Positions 18,012 to 26,271 of a stretch of 64,000 nt of DNA are shown here, piece after piece (position 1 is the first letter of the stretch; every line of letters starts with the position of its first letter). A program made the position numbers and the translations under genes. The notes below the pieces were generated by a model. That model was not told the origin of the DNA and ran no database searches. It saw nothing but the letters and a program-made list of their open reading frames with translations. Source of the stretch: Virgisporangium ochraceum (GTDB lineage: Bacteria > Actinomycetota > Actinomycetes > Mycobacteriales > Micromonosporaceae); NCBI RefSeq assembly GCF_016863655.1, contig NZ_BOPH01000031.1:62001-126000 (forward strand). The letters are read 5' to 3'.

Positions 18012-19184
18012 GTCCATGAGGTGACCGAGGACGCGGTCGCCGTCGACGCGGAGTCCATTGTGGAGGTACTCGTTCGTGAGCCAGGCGCGCATGCCGCGCA
18101 CCTGCGCGACCGTCTCCATCGAGAACCCGCTCGTGACGAACGGGTCGTCGACGTACACCGACGCGGCCACCGGCACCTCGTTGCGCCGCAGGACCTCCGG
18201 GTCGTAGAGCGCGGGCCACTCGTGGTCGGCGAGCTGGTTCGCGGCTTCCGTGAACGGGTTCAGCGCGGCGTACTCGTCGAGCATCCAGGGGAACAGGTGC
18301 TCGCCGGTGAACAGCGTCTCGTCGTCGCGGAAGTCCTGCGGCATCACGCGGTCGGCCGACCAGCGGGTGGCGGTGCCGTCGGCGTAGCAGGCCTCGTGGA
18401 TCACCGCGTACAGCGGGTTGCGCGCGAACGGCAGTGACTGCAGCAGGTCGTGGCGGAACGCTGGGCTCCGGGGCGGCAGCTCCAGGAGGTAGTGCAGGTG
18501 TTCGGCGCCGCCGTCCATTCCGAGGTGACCGCCCGCGGTGCGCAGCCGCCGCACGGTGAGCGGGTCGCCGTCGGCGAGCGTCAGCCCCGTCGGAAGGTTC
18601 CGGACCCGGTCGCGGTCGGCGGGGTAGCGGTCGTAGTAGCGGCGGTTGGCCTCGCGCATGCGGTCGTACGTCGCGGCGTAGATCTCGTCGGGACCGCGGC
18701 CGAGCGGCGGGACGCCACCGGTGATGTACGCGGCGGCAAGGCTGTGCGGTGCGAGCGACAGGTAGGTCATCGCGCAGAAGCCGCCGAAGGACTGGCCGAG
18801 GATGCTCCACCGGTCGACGCCGAGCGCCTCGCGGACGACCTCGGCGTCGCGCACGATCGAGTCGGCGCGGAAGTGCGTGAGGTGGTCGGCGGTCGCTCCG
18901 GGCTCGACCGGCGTGGAGCGGCCGGTGCCGCGCTGGTCGAGCATGAGGACGCGGTACCGGCTCAGGGCCGTGTCGAGCCAGCTCGGCGACGTGGGGTGCC
19001 GGGTCGGCCGCGGAGCCTCGAAGCCGGGTCCGCCCTGGAGGTAGACGAGGTAGGGCCGGTCGAGGCCGGCGGGGTCGGCGACCTCGCGGGCGAACACCGT
19101 GATGGTCGCGCCGGGGTTCGCGTGGTCGAGGGGGACCTCGAACTCGTGCTCGACGAGCACGAGTCCCTGCGTCCTGATCATCAT
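17994..19184 (-). CDS. proline iminopeptidase-like alpha/beta hydrolase
   Basis: A 396-residue hydrolase of the S33 peptidase type. The oxyanion region YLVYLQGGPGFEAPRP carries the family's HGGPG-type element. The nucleophile is GQSFGGFCAMTYL, and the lid and cap follow. RGTGRSTP is also characteristic. There is no signal peptide, so it is cytosolic. Its start overlaps the stop codon of the ABC exporter by ATGA, so the two form one operon under the divergent MarR gene. It may inactivate a peptide-like drug, but this is inference. Either of two adjacent ATG codons could be the start. Confidence 0.88.
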   Translation of the reverse strand: MMIRTQGLVLVEHEFEVPLDHANPGATITVFAREVADPAGLDRPYLVYLQGGPGFEAPRPTRHPTSPSWLDTALSRYRVLMLDQRGTGRSTPVEPGATADHLTHFRADSIVRDAEVVREALGVDRWSILGQSFGGFCAMTYLSLAPHSLAAAYITGGVPPLGRGPDEIYAATYDRMREANRRYYDRYPADRDRVRNLPTGLTLADGDPLTVRRLRTAGGHLGMDGGAEHLHYLLELPPRSPAFRHDLLQSLPFARNPLYAVIHEACYADGTATRWSADRVMPQDFRDDETLFTGEHLFPWMLDEYAALNPFTEAANQLADHEWPALYDPEVLRRNEVPVAASVYVDDPFVTSGFSMETVAQVRGMRAWLTNEYLHNGLRVDGDRVLGHLMDLADGR

Positions 19185-20977
19185 GAGGCCAGTGTCGCGT
19201 ACCTGCCGCCGGCGTCGACCAGGGCGGTGTGGGTGCCGGACTCCTCGATGCGGCCATGCCCGATCACCACGATCTCGTCGGCGTCGCGCACCGTCGACAG
19301 CCGGTGGGCGATGGTGACCGTCGTGCGACCGGCGGCCAGGGTCGCGAACGCCCGCTGCACCGCCCGTTCGGTGTCGGTGTCGAGGGCGCTGGTCGCCTCG
19401 TCGAGCACGAGGATGCGCGGGTCACGCAGCAGCGTGCGCGCGATCGCGATGCGTTGCTTCTCGCCGCCGGAGAACCGGTGTCCGCGCGAGCCGACCACCG
19501 TGTCGTACCCCTCGGGCAGCGCCGCGATGTGGTCGTGGATCTGTGCCGCGCGGGCGGCGCGCTCGATCTCGGCGTCAGAGGCGTCGGGACGCGCGTAGCG
19601 CAGGTTCTCGCGGATCGTCGTGTGCAGCAGGTACGTCTCCTGGCTGACGACGCCGACGATCGCGGCCAGGTCGTCGAGCCGCAGGTCGCGGATGTCGACG
19701 CCGTCGATCGTCACGCGTCCACCCGTGGGGTCGTACAGCCGGGCGATCAGTGCCGCGATCGTGCTCTTGCCCGAGCCGGTCTCGCCGACGAGCGCGAGCG
19801 TGTGCCCCGGCGGCACGTCGAGGGTGACGCCGTCGACGGCCGGCGTGTCGCTGCCGGGGTAGCGGAAGCTGACGTTCTCCAACCGGAGGTGGCCTTCCAC
19901 GTTCCACGGCTCCACCGGGTGCTCCGGGTCGTCGACGTCGACGGGCAGGTCGAGGTACTCGAAGATGCGCGCGAACAGGGCGAGCGAGCTGGTGATCGAC
20001 ACACCGACGCCGAGCAGCCCCATCAGCGGCCGGAACAGCCCGGACTGCAGGGCGGTGAACGCGACGACGGTGCCGATGGTGAGCGCGTTCGACAGGCCCG
20101 CGCCGAGGTAGATCACGGCGGGGATCGCCGCGAAGATGACGCTCATCCACGCCATCCGCCAGCGGCCGGCGAGCTCGGAGCGCAGCTCCAGGTCGATGAG
20201 CCGGGTCGACGAGCGGGTGAACCGGTCGACCAGGGCCGTGCCGGCGCCCATCGTCTTGCTCAGCTGTACGCCGCTGATCGACAGGCCCTCCTCGATGGTG
20301 ACGTTGAGGTCGGCCAGTTCGCGCTGGCGCTTGGCGGTGATCTCGCGGCGCATCCGGGCCACCTTGCGGGTGAGGACGACCGCCGGCGGCAGAACCACCA
20401 GGGAGACCAGCGACAGCTGCCACGACAGCGCCAGCATCGCCACGATCGTGGCGACCGCGGTGGTGAGGTTCGACGCGATGCCGGTCGCGGTGTTGGTGAC
20501 CACCGACTGCATGCCGCCGATGTCGTTGGTGATCCGGGACTGGACCTCGCCGGTGCGGGTCCGCGTGAAGAACGCGATCGACTGGCGGTGCAGGTGCCGG
20601 AAGACGTCGGTGCGCAGCCGGTGCATGACCCGCTGTCCGACGGTGGTGGAGATCCACGTCTGCACCACGCCGAGCGCCGACGTGGCGGCGGCGACGCCGA
20701 CCATGCCGACCACCAGCCAGACGAGCAGCCGGAGGTTCTGCTCCGGCAGCGCGACGTCGATGACCTCGCGCAGCAGGAACGGCGACGCCATCGACACGAT
20801 CGACGACGCCACGATCATCGCGACGACGATCGTGAGCTGGCTCCGGTGCGGGGTGAACAGCCGCCCGATCCGGCGCAGGGAAACGTCCTTGGCCTGCGCC
20901 TTCTCGGCGGCCTTCTCTGCGGCGGAGACGGTGTGCGGGCGGCCCTTGCCGCCGCGCTCCATGGGAACTTCGTCCAA
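19181..20977 (-). CDS. ABC multidrug exporter, fused permease-ATPase
   Basis: A 598-residue half-transporter that must dimerise. Residues 45-340 are the six-helix ABC transmembrane domain (LTIVVAMIVASSIVSMASPF). The ATPase follows, with Walker A GETGSGKST, signature FSGGEKQRIAIART, Walker B ILVLDEATSALD and the H-loop TIAHRLSTV. The longest frame begins with TTG at 20977; an ATG at 20962 gives MERGGKGRPH and is an equally good start. It is divergent from a MarR gene across a double palindrome, a classic arrangement for a drug-induced exporter. Confidence 0.94.
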   Translation of the reverse strand: MDEVPMERGGKGRPHTVSAAEKAAEKAQAKDVSLRRIGRLFTPHRSQLTIVVAMIVASSIVSMASPFLLREVIDVALPEQNLRLLVWLVVGMVGVAAATSALGVVQTWISTTVGQRVMHRLRTDVFRHLHRQSIAFFTRTRTGEVQSRITNDIGGMQSVVTNTATGIASNLTTAVATIVAMLALSWQLSLVSLVVLPPAVVLTRKVARMRREITAKRQRELADLNVTIEEGLSISGVQLSKTMGAGTALVDRFTRSSTRLIDLELRSELAGRWRMAWMSVIFAAIPAVIYLGAGLSNALTIGTVVAFTALQSGLFRPLMGLLGVGVSITSSLALFARIFEYLDLPVDVDDPEHPVEPWNVEGHLRLENVSFRYPGSDTPAVDGVTLDVPPGHTLALVGETGSGKSTIAALIARLYDPTGGRVTIDGVDIRDLRLDDLAAIVGVVSQETYLLHTTIRENLRYARPDASDAEIERAARAAQIHDHIAALPEGYDTVVGSRGHRFSGGEKQRIAIARTLLRDPRILVLDEATSALDTDTERAVQRAFATLAAGRTTVTIAHRLSTVRDADEIVVIGHGRIEESGTHTALVDAGGRYATLAS

Positions 20978-21007
20978 GATTTTCTTCTTTCTGTCAGCCT
21001 CTCGATA

Positions 21008-21032
21008 ATGCTGAGGTTACCTCATCATGAGG
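21008..21032. promoter_or_regulatory. overlapping double palindrome, probable MarR operator
   Basis: Two palindromes share their central half-site. TGAGGT-T-ACCTCA lies at 21012-21024 (extended by ATG/CAT to 21008-21028), and CCTCAT-C-ATGAGG at 21020-21032. They lie in the 66-bp gap between the divergent ABC exporter and MarR genes. The second ends next to the MarR ribosome-binding site. This geometry would let one regulator shut off both genes. Confidence 0.7.
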
Positions 21033-21043
21033 GAACAACAACA

Positions 21044-21487
21044 GTGGCTGGTACGGTATTCCGCGTGCCGGCCGATGACGACGACCTTGGCGACCTTCCC
21101 GGGCTGTTCTGGGCGGTGGCCCGGCGGATGCGGCACGCCTCGAGCGCCGCGCTGGAGAAGTGGGACATCACGCCCGGCCAGGCACGGGCGGTGCGGGTGC
21201 TGGCCAAACACGGCGACATGCGCCTGAACCACCTGTCGGAGCACCTGCGCATCGCCCCCCGCTCGACCACCGAGGTGGTCGACGCGCTGGAGGAGCGCGG
21301 CCTGGTGGAGCGCCGCCCCGACCCGACCGACCGCCGGGCCACCCTGGTGGCCCTGACCGACCGCGGGGCGGGCGTGGGCCGCGACATCCGCGATGCCGCC
21401 TCGGCGGAGACCGACCGTTCGTTCGCCGCCCTCGACCCGGAGGACCGGAGGACGCTCGCGCGCATCCTCCGCACCCTCCGGGACTGA
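21044..21487 (+). CDS. MarR-family transcriptional regulator
   Basis: A 147-residue winged-helix regulator, normally a dimer that leaves DNA on binding a drug-like ligand. Recognisable parts are the N-terminal dimer helix FWAVARRMRHASSAALEKW, the recognition region LRIAPRSTTEVVDALEERGL and the wing VERRPDPTDRRATLVALT. I chose GTG 21044 because GAGGGA at 21029-21034 is 9 nt upstream; GTG 21065 would remove seven residues. It likely represses itself and the divergent exporter-hydrolase operon. Confidence 0.9.
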   Translation: MAGTVFRVPADDDDLGDLPGLFWAVARRMRHASSAALEKWDITPGQARAVRVLAKHGDMRLNHLSEHLRIAPRSTTEVVDALEERGLVERRPDPTDRRATLVALTDRGAGVGRDIRDAASAETDRSFAALDPEDRRTLARILRTLRD

Positions 21488-21492
21488 CTCCT

Positions 21493-21534
21493 CCGTCGCG
21501 CCTACACCGTCGCGCCTACACCGTCGCGCCTACT
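21493..21534. repeat. 14-nt tandem repeat, three copies
   Basis: CCGTCGCGCCTACA is repeated three times, with a last-base change in copy three. The third copy contains the stop codon of the minus-strand VOC gene and the array lies right after the MarR stop codon. It probably arose by replication slippage. No function is evident. Confidence 0.8.
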
Positions 21535-22339
21535 CCGGCGGGGTGAACTGGCTCGCGCTGAACGTGGCGCCCCACGGGTCGCGGAGGACCGCCAGGCGGG
21601 TCCAGTCGGAGTCTTCCTGCGCCTCGACCGTGCCGCCCAGTCGCTCGGCGGTGGCGACCGTCGCGTCACGGTCGGCCACCGTGAACACCACGTGCCAGCG
21701 GGGCGTCTGCCCCGGGCTCTCCGGAACCAGCCAGGCCACGGCGTCGGCGAAGCCGGGCGGGGCGCTGATGCCGTCTTGCCGCTCGTGGATGGTCGGGTCG
21801 ACCGTGTCGGCGAGATGGTCGCCGTAACCGGGGACGCGGATCATCACGCCGAAGCCGATGTCGTCGAACGACCAGCCGAAGGCGGAGGTGTAGAAGTCGG
21901 TTGCCGGGGCCGGCTCCGGCGTGTGGAGGTTGCTGAAGTTCCACGCGCCCGGCTCGTTTGTGGCCTGTGCACCCAGCCGGTGACCGGCCTGCCACAGGCC
22001 GAAGGTGGCGCCCTGCGGGTCGGCTACCAGGGCCGAGCGGCCGGCGGGGCCGGCGTCTTCGGGCGCGCGCAGCACCCGGCCGCCGCCGGCGACGACCCGC
22101 TCGGCGGCGGCATCGGCGTCGTCGACGGCGACGTACGTCGACCAGCCGGCCGTGCCGGTACCCGGGAGAATTCCGGCCACCTCGCGGCCGGCGAGGCGGG
22201 CGATCGTGTAGCCGCCCGGCCGGTCTTCGAAGGTCCAGCCGAACAGGTCGCCGTAGAACGCGCGTGCCGCGCCCGGATCGGGCTGCTCCGTCTCGATCCA
22301 GCTCGGCACGCCGTGCGGGTAGGTTCTCGAATCAGCCAT
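21530..22339 (-). CDS. VOC-superfamily (glyoxalase/bleomycin resistance) protein
   Basis: A 269-residue protein made of two repeated VOC modules of about 120 residues. The first begins SWIETEQPDPGAARAFYGDL, the second NFSNLHTPEPAPATDFYTSA. Each has the beta-alpha-beta-beta-beta pattern. The protein resembles the tandem VOC proteins annotated in actinomycetes as hydroxylase or glyoxalase family. There is no clear full His/Glu metal set, so whether it is an enzyme or a binder is open. It starts 21 nt after the CbrC gene and probably closes that operon. Confidence 0.88.
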   Translation of the reverse strand: MADSRTYPHGVPSWIETEQPDPGAARAFYGDLFGWTFEDRPGGYTIARLAGREVAGILPGTGTAGWSTYVAVDDADAAAERVVAGGGRVLRAPEDAGPAGRSALVADPQGATFGLWQAGHRLGAQATNEPGAWNFSNLHTPEPAPATDFYTSAFGWSFDDIGFGVMIRVPGYGDHLADTVDPTIHERQDGISAPPGFADAVAWLVPESPGQTPRWHVVFTVADRDATVATAERLGGTVEAQEDSDWTRLAVLRDPWGATFSASQFTPPE

Positions 22340-22360
22340 GCACCCGACCGTACGCCGGGG

Positions 22361-22984
22361 CTACGACATATCCGTGTGGCCGCGCACCCGGTCGCACGAA
22401 CGGCAGCGGAACGCGTGGAAGTCGATGCTCAGGTCGTCGAGGTCGGCCCACATCCACGGTTCGGCGCCCTCGAAGATGGCCAGGAACGCCGCCGCCGGGT
22501 CGGCGGGAACGTGCCGGACCACGTCGTCCTGCCTCCACCGTCCGATGTAGACCATCGCGGACCCGCAGCAGAACAGCCAGCGCTCGCCCTGCCACGTCAC
22601 GTAGTCGGGCGTACGCACCAGTTCCAACAGCACCATCGCCGGGATCTCGACCGACACCCAGCCGTCCTCGTTCGGCTCGCTCAGCGGGAAGCCGTCGGCA
22701 TGACGGAGATCGGGGACGCCGTGGGTGCGGCCGGCCACGGCGTCCTCCCACCGCACCAGGCCGTACTCGGTGTCGCGGGTGAACGCGACGTGCCCGGCCC
22801 GCAGGCAGGGCACGCACACCGCGTCGTCGGGGTCGGACGGCGCCTCCTGCGGCACGAGCCGGCCGCTACCGCGGAGCCGCAACCGTTCGTCCACCTCGGC
22901 ACCGCACACCACGCACGGCCCGGCGCCGGTGTGACCGGCAGCTTCCGACAGCGGTGCCGCGAACAACGGGAAGGGTTGGCTCAC
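22361..22984 (-). CDS. CbrC/UPF0167-like zinc-binding protein
   Basis: A 207-residue protein of the CbrC family, named after an E. coli gene linked to colicin tolerance but of unknown biochemistry. Four cysteine pairs suggest structural zinc: CVVCGAEV near residue 24, CVPCLRAGH, CCGSAM and CRSCDR near the end. The GTG start is 5 nt after the stop codon of the upstream gene, hence coupled. Starts further upstream run through that gene and are unlikely. There are no membrane segments. Its partners suggest a shared but unknown pathway. Confidence 0.78.
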   Translation of the reverse strand: MSQPFPLFAAPLSEAAGHTGAGPCVVCGAEVDERLRLRGSGRLVPQEAPSDPDDAVCVPCLRAGHVAFTRDTEYGLVRWEDAVAGRTHGVPDLRHADGFPLSEPNEDGWVSVEIPAMVLLELVRTPDYVTWQGERWLFCCGSAMVYIGRWRQDDVVRHVPADPAAAFLAIFEGAEPWMWADLDDLSIDFHAFRCRSCDRVRGHTDMS

Positions 22985-22989
22985 CCTGC

Positions 22990-23463
22990 CTAGTAAACAT
23001 CCTTCAGGTAGGCCTCGATGTCGGGCCCGGCCGGGTTCGCGATGACGTGACGGCGCCACGCCGCACCCTCGTGCGCGGCGATCGCGAGCTCGGAGATCCC
23101 GCTGATCGCGGCCGTGTCCAGCGGCGCCAGGTCCTGCGGCGCGTCCGGGGGAGCGGCGAACGTGTGCTGGTACAGCTCGTCGGGCCGGACCCACCAGTTG
23201 AGCTGTGCCAGCAGGCGGCACTCCGTGAGGTGCACCACCAGGAAGCCGACGCCGAACGCGCCCACCCGGTCGGGCCGCAGCGGCAGCGTCGCCGCCACCG
23301 TCCGGCGGGCCGCCGCGAGCATGTGCGACCCGGTCGTCGGGCAGACCCGGTAGGTCTTGATGCGCCAACCGTCGATGTCGGTGGTACCGACGAACCGCGA
23401 GGGAAAGACCAGCGGATCGACGGTCACCGCGCTCGCGGAGGCGGGCGCATCGAGCACGGTCAC
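22990..23463 (-). CDS. hypothetical protein in the aminotransferase operon
   Basis: Unrecognised, 157 residues. The sequence starts VTVLDAPASASAVTVDPLVF and includes RFVGTTDIDGWRIKTYRV, AFGVGFLVVHLTECRLLAQL and NWWVRPDELYQHTFAAPPD. It is rich in Trp, Tyr and His and has no signal peptide. The GTG start overlaps the aminotransferase stop codon by GTGA and the next gene starts 5 nt downstream, so it is translated as part of the operon. The composition is that of a small globular enzyme or binding protein. I cannot assign a fold. Confidence 0.72.
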   Translation of the reverse strand: MTVLDAPASASAVTVDPLVFPSRFVGTTDIDGWRIKTYRVCPTTGSHMLAAARRTVAATLPLRPDRVGAFGVGFLVVHLTECRLLAQLNWWVRPDELYQHTFAAPPDAPQDLAPLDTAAISGISELAIAAHEGAAWRRHVIANPAGPDIEAYLKDVY

Positions 23464-24830
23464 CGCGCGGCCGCCATGCCGTTGTGGCCGTTGTGCCCGT
23501 TGTAGACGGGCCGCCGCGAACGGCGCTCGGGCAGGGTGGTGACGACGGGCGGGCTCGTGTACGACCCGTTGGAGTACGAGCCGGCCTGGTACCCGTTCGA
23601 CAGCGAGCCGAGGTTCATGATTCCGGTGCCGGTCATCGGCAGGTCGCCGGTGAGCGGGTCGTCGTTGAAGTCGGTGCCGAACTCGCGGTACTGCTGCGGC
23701 TCGGGCTGCAGGGTGCGGGCGTACGACGCCATGCCGTCGATGAGCTTGGCCACGTCGTCCTCGGGACGCACGACCAGGCGCAGGAACTGGCTGGTCATGC
23801 CGAGCTTGTTGCCGCACTCCCGCACGTACACGCCGTGCTGGCTGATGAGGTGGTCGCGCATCGCGACACCGTCCCAGTTGCCCGGCACCTTGATGAGGAT
23901 GAAGTTGCCCTGCGACGGGTAGACGGTCAGGCCCGGCACGCGCATCAGCGACTCGGCCATGCGCATGCGGTCACGCGACAGCAGGCGCAGGCTCTCGCGG
24001 TACTCGGCCTCGTAGTCCTTGAGCATGAAGACGACGGACTCGGCCAACGAGTTCAGGTTCCACTTCGGCAGGGCCTTGCCGATCTTCCCGGTGATGGCCG
24101 GGTTGGCGATCATGTAGCCGAACCGGATGCCGTGCAGGCCGAAGTTCTTGCCCAGGCTCTTGAGCACCACCACGTTCGGCCGGATCGTCGCGTCGGGACC
24201 GACCGACGGGTACCGCTCGGCGTCGACGAAGTCGATGAACGACTCGTCGATGACCACGAGGTCGAGGTCGCTGAGCTGGTCCATGAACCGCAGCACCTCG
24301 CGGCGCGGGATGTAGTTGCCGTCGGGGTTGTTCACGTTGCAGATGACCGCGACGCGCGACCCCCGCTGCCGGATGAACGAGATGTAGTGGTCGAGGTTCA
24401 GCGCGAAGTTGTCGCGCTCCTGCAGCGGATACATGTCGACCCGCTTGCCGGTCTCCATCGGCTGGTCGGTCCACCGGCCGAAGGTGGGGATCGGGATCGC
24501 CACGCTCTCCTTGATGAGAAGGTGGTCGATCCACGTGATGAGCTCGGTGGACCCGTTGGCCATCGCCACCGTCTGCGGGTGCAGTTTCAGCACCTGGCAC
24601 AGCTGCTTGGTGATGGTGCCCGAGTCGCTCGGGTAGTACTTCAGGATGTCGACCAGGCTCTCGCTGAGCTTGGCGAACATCTCCGGCGTGGGGAAGTACG
24701 GGTTGCAGGGGATGCAGAAGTCGGCGAGCTTCTCCTTGGCATCCGGTCCCATGCTGCGGGAGAGCGCGAAGTACGAGGGGCTGTGCGCGCCCTGCCGCAA
24801 CAGGCTGGTGTCAACTGAACCGTGGCGCAA
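23460..24830 (-). CDS. PLP-dependent class I/II aminotransferase with low-complexity tail
   Basis: A 456-residue fold-type I enzyme related to the HisC/CobD group. Substrate-binding and PLP residues are visible: NGSTELITW, VNNPDGNYIPR, VIDESFIDF and the Schiff-base lysine in SLGKNFGLHGIRFGYM. A conserved arginine is in LRLVVRPED. After residue 390 comes an unusual tail rich in Gly, Asn, Ser and Tyr (GSLSNGYQAGSYSNGS) that typical HisC lacks. The start is TTG with GAGG six bases upstream (24837-24840). The amino donor and product are unknown. It heads a four-gene operon. Confidence 0.88.
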   Translation of the reverse strand: MRHGSVDTSLLRQGAHSPSYFALSRSMGPDAKEKLADFCIPCNPYFPTPEMFAKLSESLVDILKYYPSDSGTITKQLCQVLKLHPQTVAMANGSTELITWIDHLLIKESVAIPIPTFGRWTDQPMETGKRVDMYPLQERDNFALNLDHYISFIRQRGSRVAVICNVNNPDGNYIPRREVLRFMDQLSDLDLVVIDESFIDFVDAERYPSVGPDATIRPNVVVLKSLGKNFGLHGIRFGYMIANPAITGKIGKALPKWNLNSLAESVVFMLKDYEAEYRESLRLLSRDRMRMAESLMRVPGLTVYPSQGNFILIKVPGNWDGVAMRDHLISQHGVYVRECGNKLGMTSQFLRLVVRPEDDVAKLIDGMASYARTLQPEPQQYREFGTDFNDDPLTGDLPMTGTGIMNLGSLSNGYQAGSYSNGSYTSPPVVTTLPERRSRRPVYNGHNGHNGMAAAR

Positions 24831-25015
24831 CAGAAACCTCCATCGATCGATGCCCGCGTCTCCCGCAGTCGGACGGTACGCGTAATCGTTCCCAGAATCC
24901 GTCTCGCAATGGTGATTTCGGGCGCACCTAACGCGCGCTAAAGATCGACTCGCGTTCTTCCTGGTGGCGTGGTGGGGTTCTTGTCATCTACGCACTTCGA
25001 TCCCAGGAGCACTCG
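24831..25015. promoter_or_regulatory. divergent promoter region with a 12-bp perfect palindrome
   Basis: This 185-bp gap separates the divergent aminotransferase operon and the carboxypeptidase gene. CATCGATCGATG at 24841-24852 is a perfect palindrome next to the aminotransferase ribosome-binding site. The region is less GC-rich than its surroundings. No clear consensus promoter can be placed by eye. Confidence 0.4.
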
Positions 25016-26032
25016 ATGAGATCAAAGGTGATCGGCGTCTTTGCGGCTCTGCTCGCGGTCCCGTTGCTCGGTCCGTCCCCCGTGAAAGCGGAACCCGCGC
25101 CGCCGCCGCAACCCACGACGCTGGCCGCGCCCGCCACTCTCGTGCCGTCGGAACCGAGCCCCGAGCAGGTCGGATCGGCGCTCGCGGCGATCGCGCGGGC
25201 GAGTGACGGCCGGGTGCGGCTCGGCGCGATCGGCCGCAGCAACGAGGGGCGCCCGCTGCGGTTGGCCACCGTCGGCCGCGGGCCGACGCGCCTGCTGTAT
25301 GTGACCCAGCAGCACGGCGACGAGCCGCTCGGCACCCCGGCGGCGATCCAGGCGCTGTGGGTGCTCGGCGTGCCGCGGTCGGCCTGGCACAGGTGGCTGC
25401 TCAGCCGGCTGACCATCGACATCGTGGTGCAGGCCAACCCCGACGGCGCGGTGCGCGACCAGCGCTACAACCACGACCCGACCGCTTCCGGTGAGTACTC
25501 GCAGCCCGGCGTCGGCTACGACATCAACCGTTTTCACAATCCACTGACGCCGATCTCCGACAACCCGGTGCCCGAGTCGCGGGCGGTGCTTTCGTGGTGG
25601 CGAGCTGTTCGTCCATCGATCGTGGTCGACTACCACATGCAGGGCCGCTACCTGCAGCCCGACGGCCGCGAGACCACCGCGTCGATCCTGTGGCCGACGA
25701 CGCCGTTGGCAGGCGCCGACGCGGTGAACCGCGGACGGCAGCTGGCGGTGAGCAACTACCAGGCGATGACGTACCTGGCTGGCGCGAACGTCACCCGGTA
25801 TCCGGGCGGTGACTACGAGGGCATCGCCCGCAACGCGTACGGGGTGCTGGGAAGCGCGTCGCTGCTGGTGGAGCTGTCGAACCTGCCCGCCGAGCAGGTG
25901 CCGGCCCAGATCCGGGCCGCGTTCGTCTCGATGCTCGCGACGGCGCAGGGCGCGGCGGACGGCTCGCTGTGGCGGGTCGACCCCGCGGCGGCGGACACGG
26001 TACCGGCGAGGGGCCCGTCTCTGCCCGACTGA
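25016..26032 (+). CDS. secreted M14-family zinc carboxypeptidase
   Basis: A 338-residue exported metallopeptidase. The signal peptide is MRSKVIGVFAALLAVPLLGP with cleavage near residue 26. The zinc-binding HxxE is in QQHGDEPLGT, near residue 100. The third ligand histidine is in VVDYHMQGRY, near residue 204. The general-base glutamate is probably in LLVELSNLPAEQ. The order and spacing fit the M14 family. It is likely to trim peptides or peptidoglycan stems outside the cell. It stands alone; downstream lies only repeat DNA. Confidence 0.9.
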   Translation: MRSKVIGVFAALLAVPLLGPSPVKAEPAPPPQPTTLAAPATLVPSEPSPEQVGSALAAIARASDGRVRLGAIGRSNEGRPLRLATVGRGPTRLLYVTQQHGDEPLGTPAAIQALWVLGVPRSAWHRWLLSRLTIDIVVQANPDGAVRDQRYNHDPTASGEYSQPGVGYDINRFHNPLTPISDNPVPESRAVLSWWRAVRPSIVVDYHMQGRYLQPDGRETTASILWPTTPLAGADAVNRGRQLAVSNYQAMTYLAGANVTRYPGGDYEGIARNAYGVLGSASLLVELSNLPAEQVPAQIRAAFVSMLATAQGAADGSLWRVDPAAADTVPARGPSLPD

Positions 26033-26059
26033 ACCGGCTCGCTGCTGGTCGGGCGGCCC

Positions 26060-26097
26060 GCTGTCCGCCGGCTTGCTCGCTGTCCGCCGGCTTGCTC
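26060..26097. repeat. 19-nt tandem repeat, two copies
   Basis: GCTGTCCGCCGGCTTGCTC occurs twice without a gap, followed by a decayed third copy (GCTGCCCGGCGC). It lies in the 239-bp spacer after the carboxypeptidase gene. No coding or regulatory role is visible. Confidence 0.75.
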
Positions 26098-26142
26098 GCT
26101 GCCCGGCGCGCCCCTCGCTGGCTGCTGGGCCGCCTTGCTGCT

Positions 26143-26220
26143 CGCCGATCTTGCAGTTGTGGCCCCCACGATAGGCGGACATAACATGAAATAGGTGCGG
26201 CCACAACTGCAAGATCGGCG
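26143..26220. repeat. 22-bp perfect inverted repeat element
   Basis: Perfect 22-nt arms (26143-26164 and 26199-26220) start CGCCGATCTTGCAG and flank a 34-nt, less GC-rich centre. It lies between convergent genes, so it may terminate both. Its outer CGATCTTG is shared with the palindrome at 47970-48023, which suggests a dispersed intergenic repeat family. Confidence 0.75.
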
Positions 26221-26271
26221 CGGGTTGGGGGTGTGTGCGGGGCGGCGGCGTGGGGCAGAGGCGTGGCCTGG

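Noticed and set aside
21493..21534. CRISPR-like short tandem repeat
   Set aside because: Copies are contiguous with no spacers; simple slippage explains it, and no cas genes are present.
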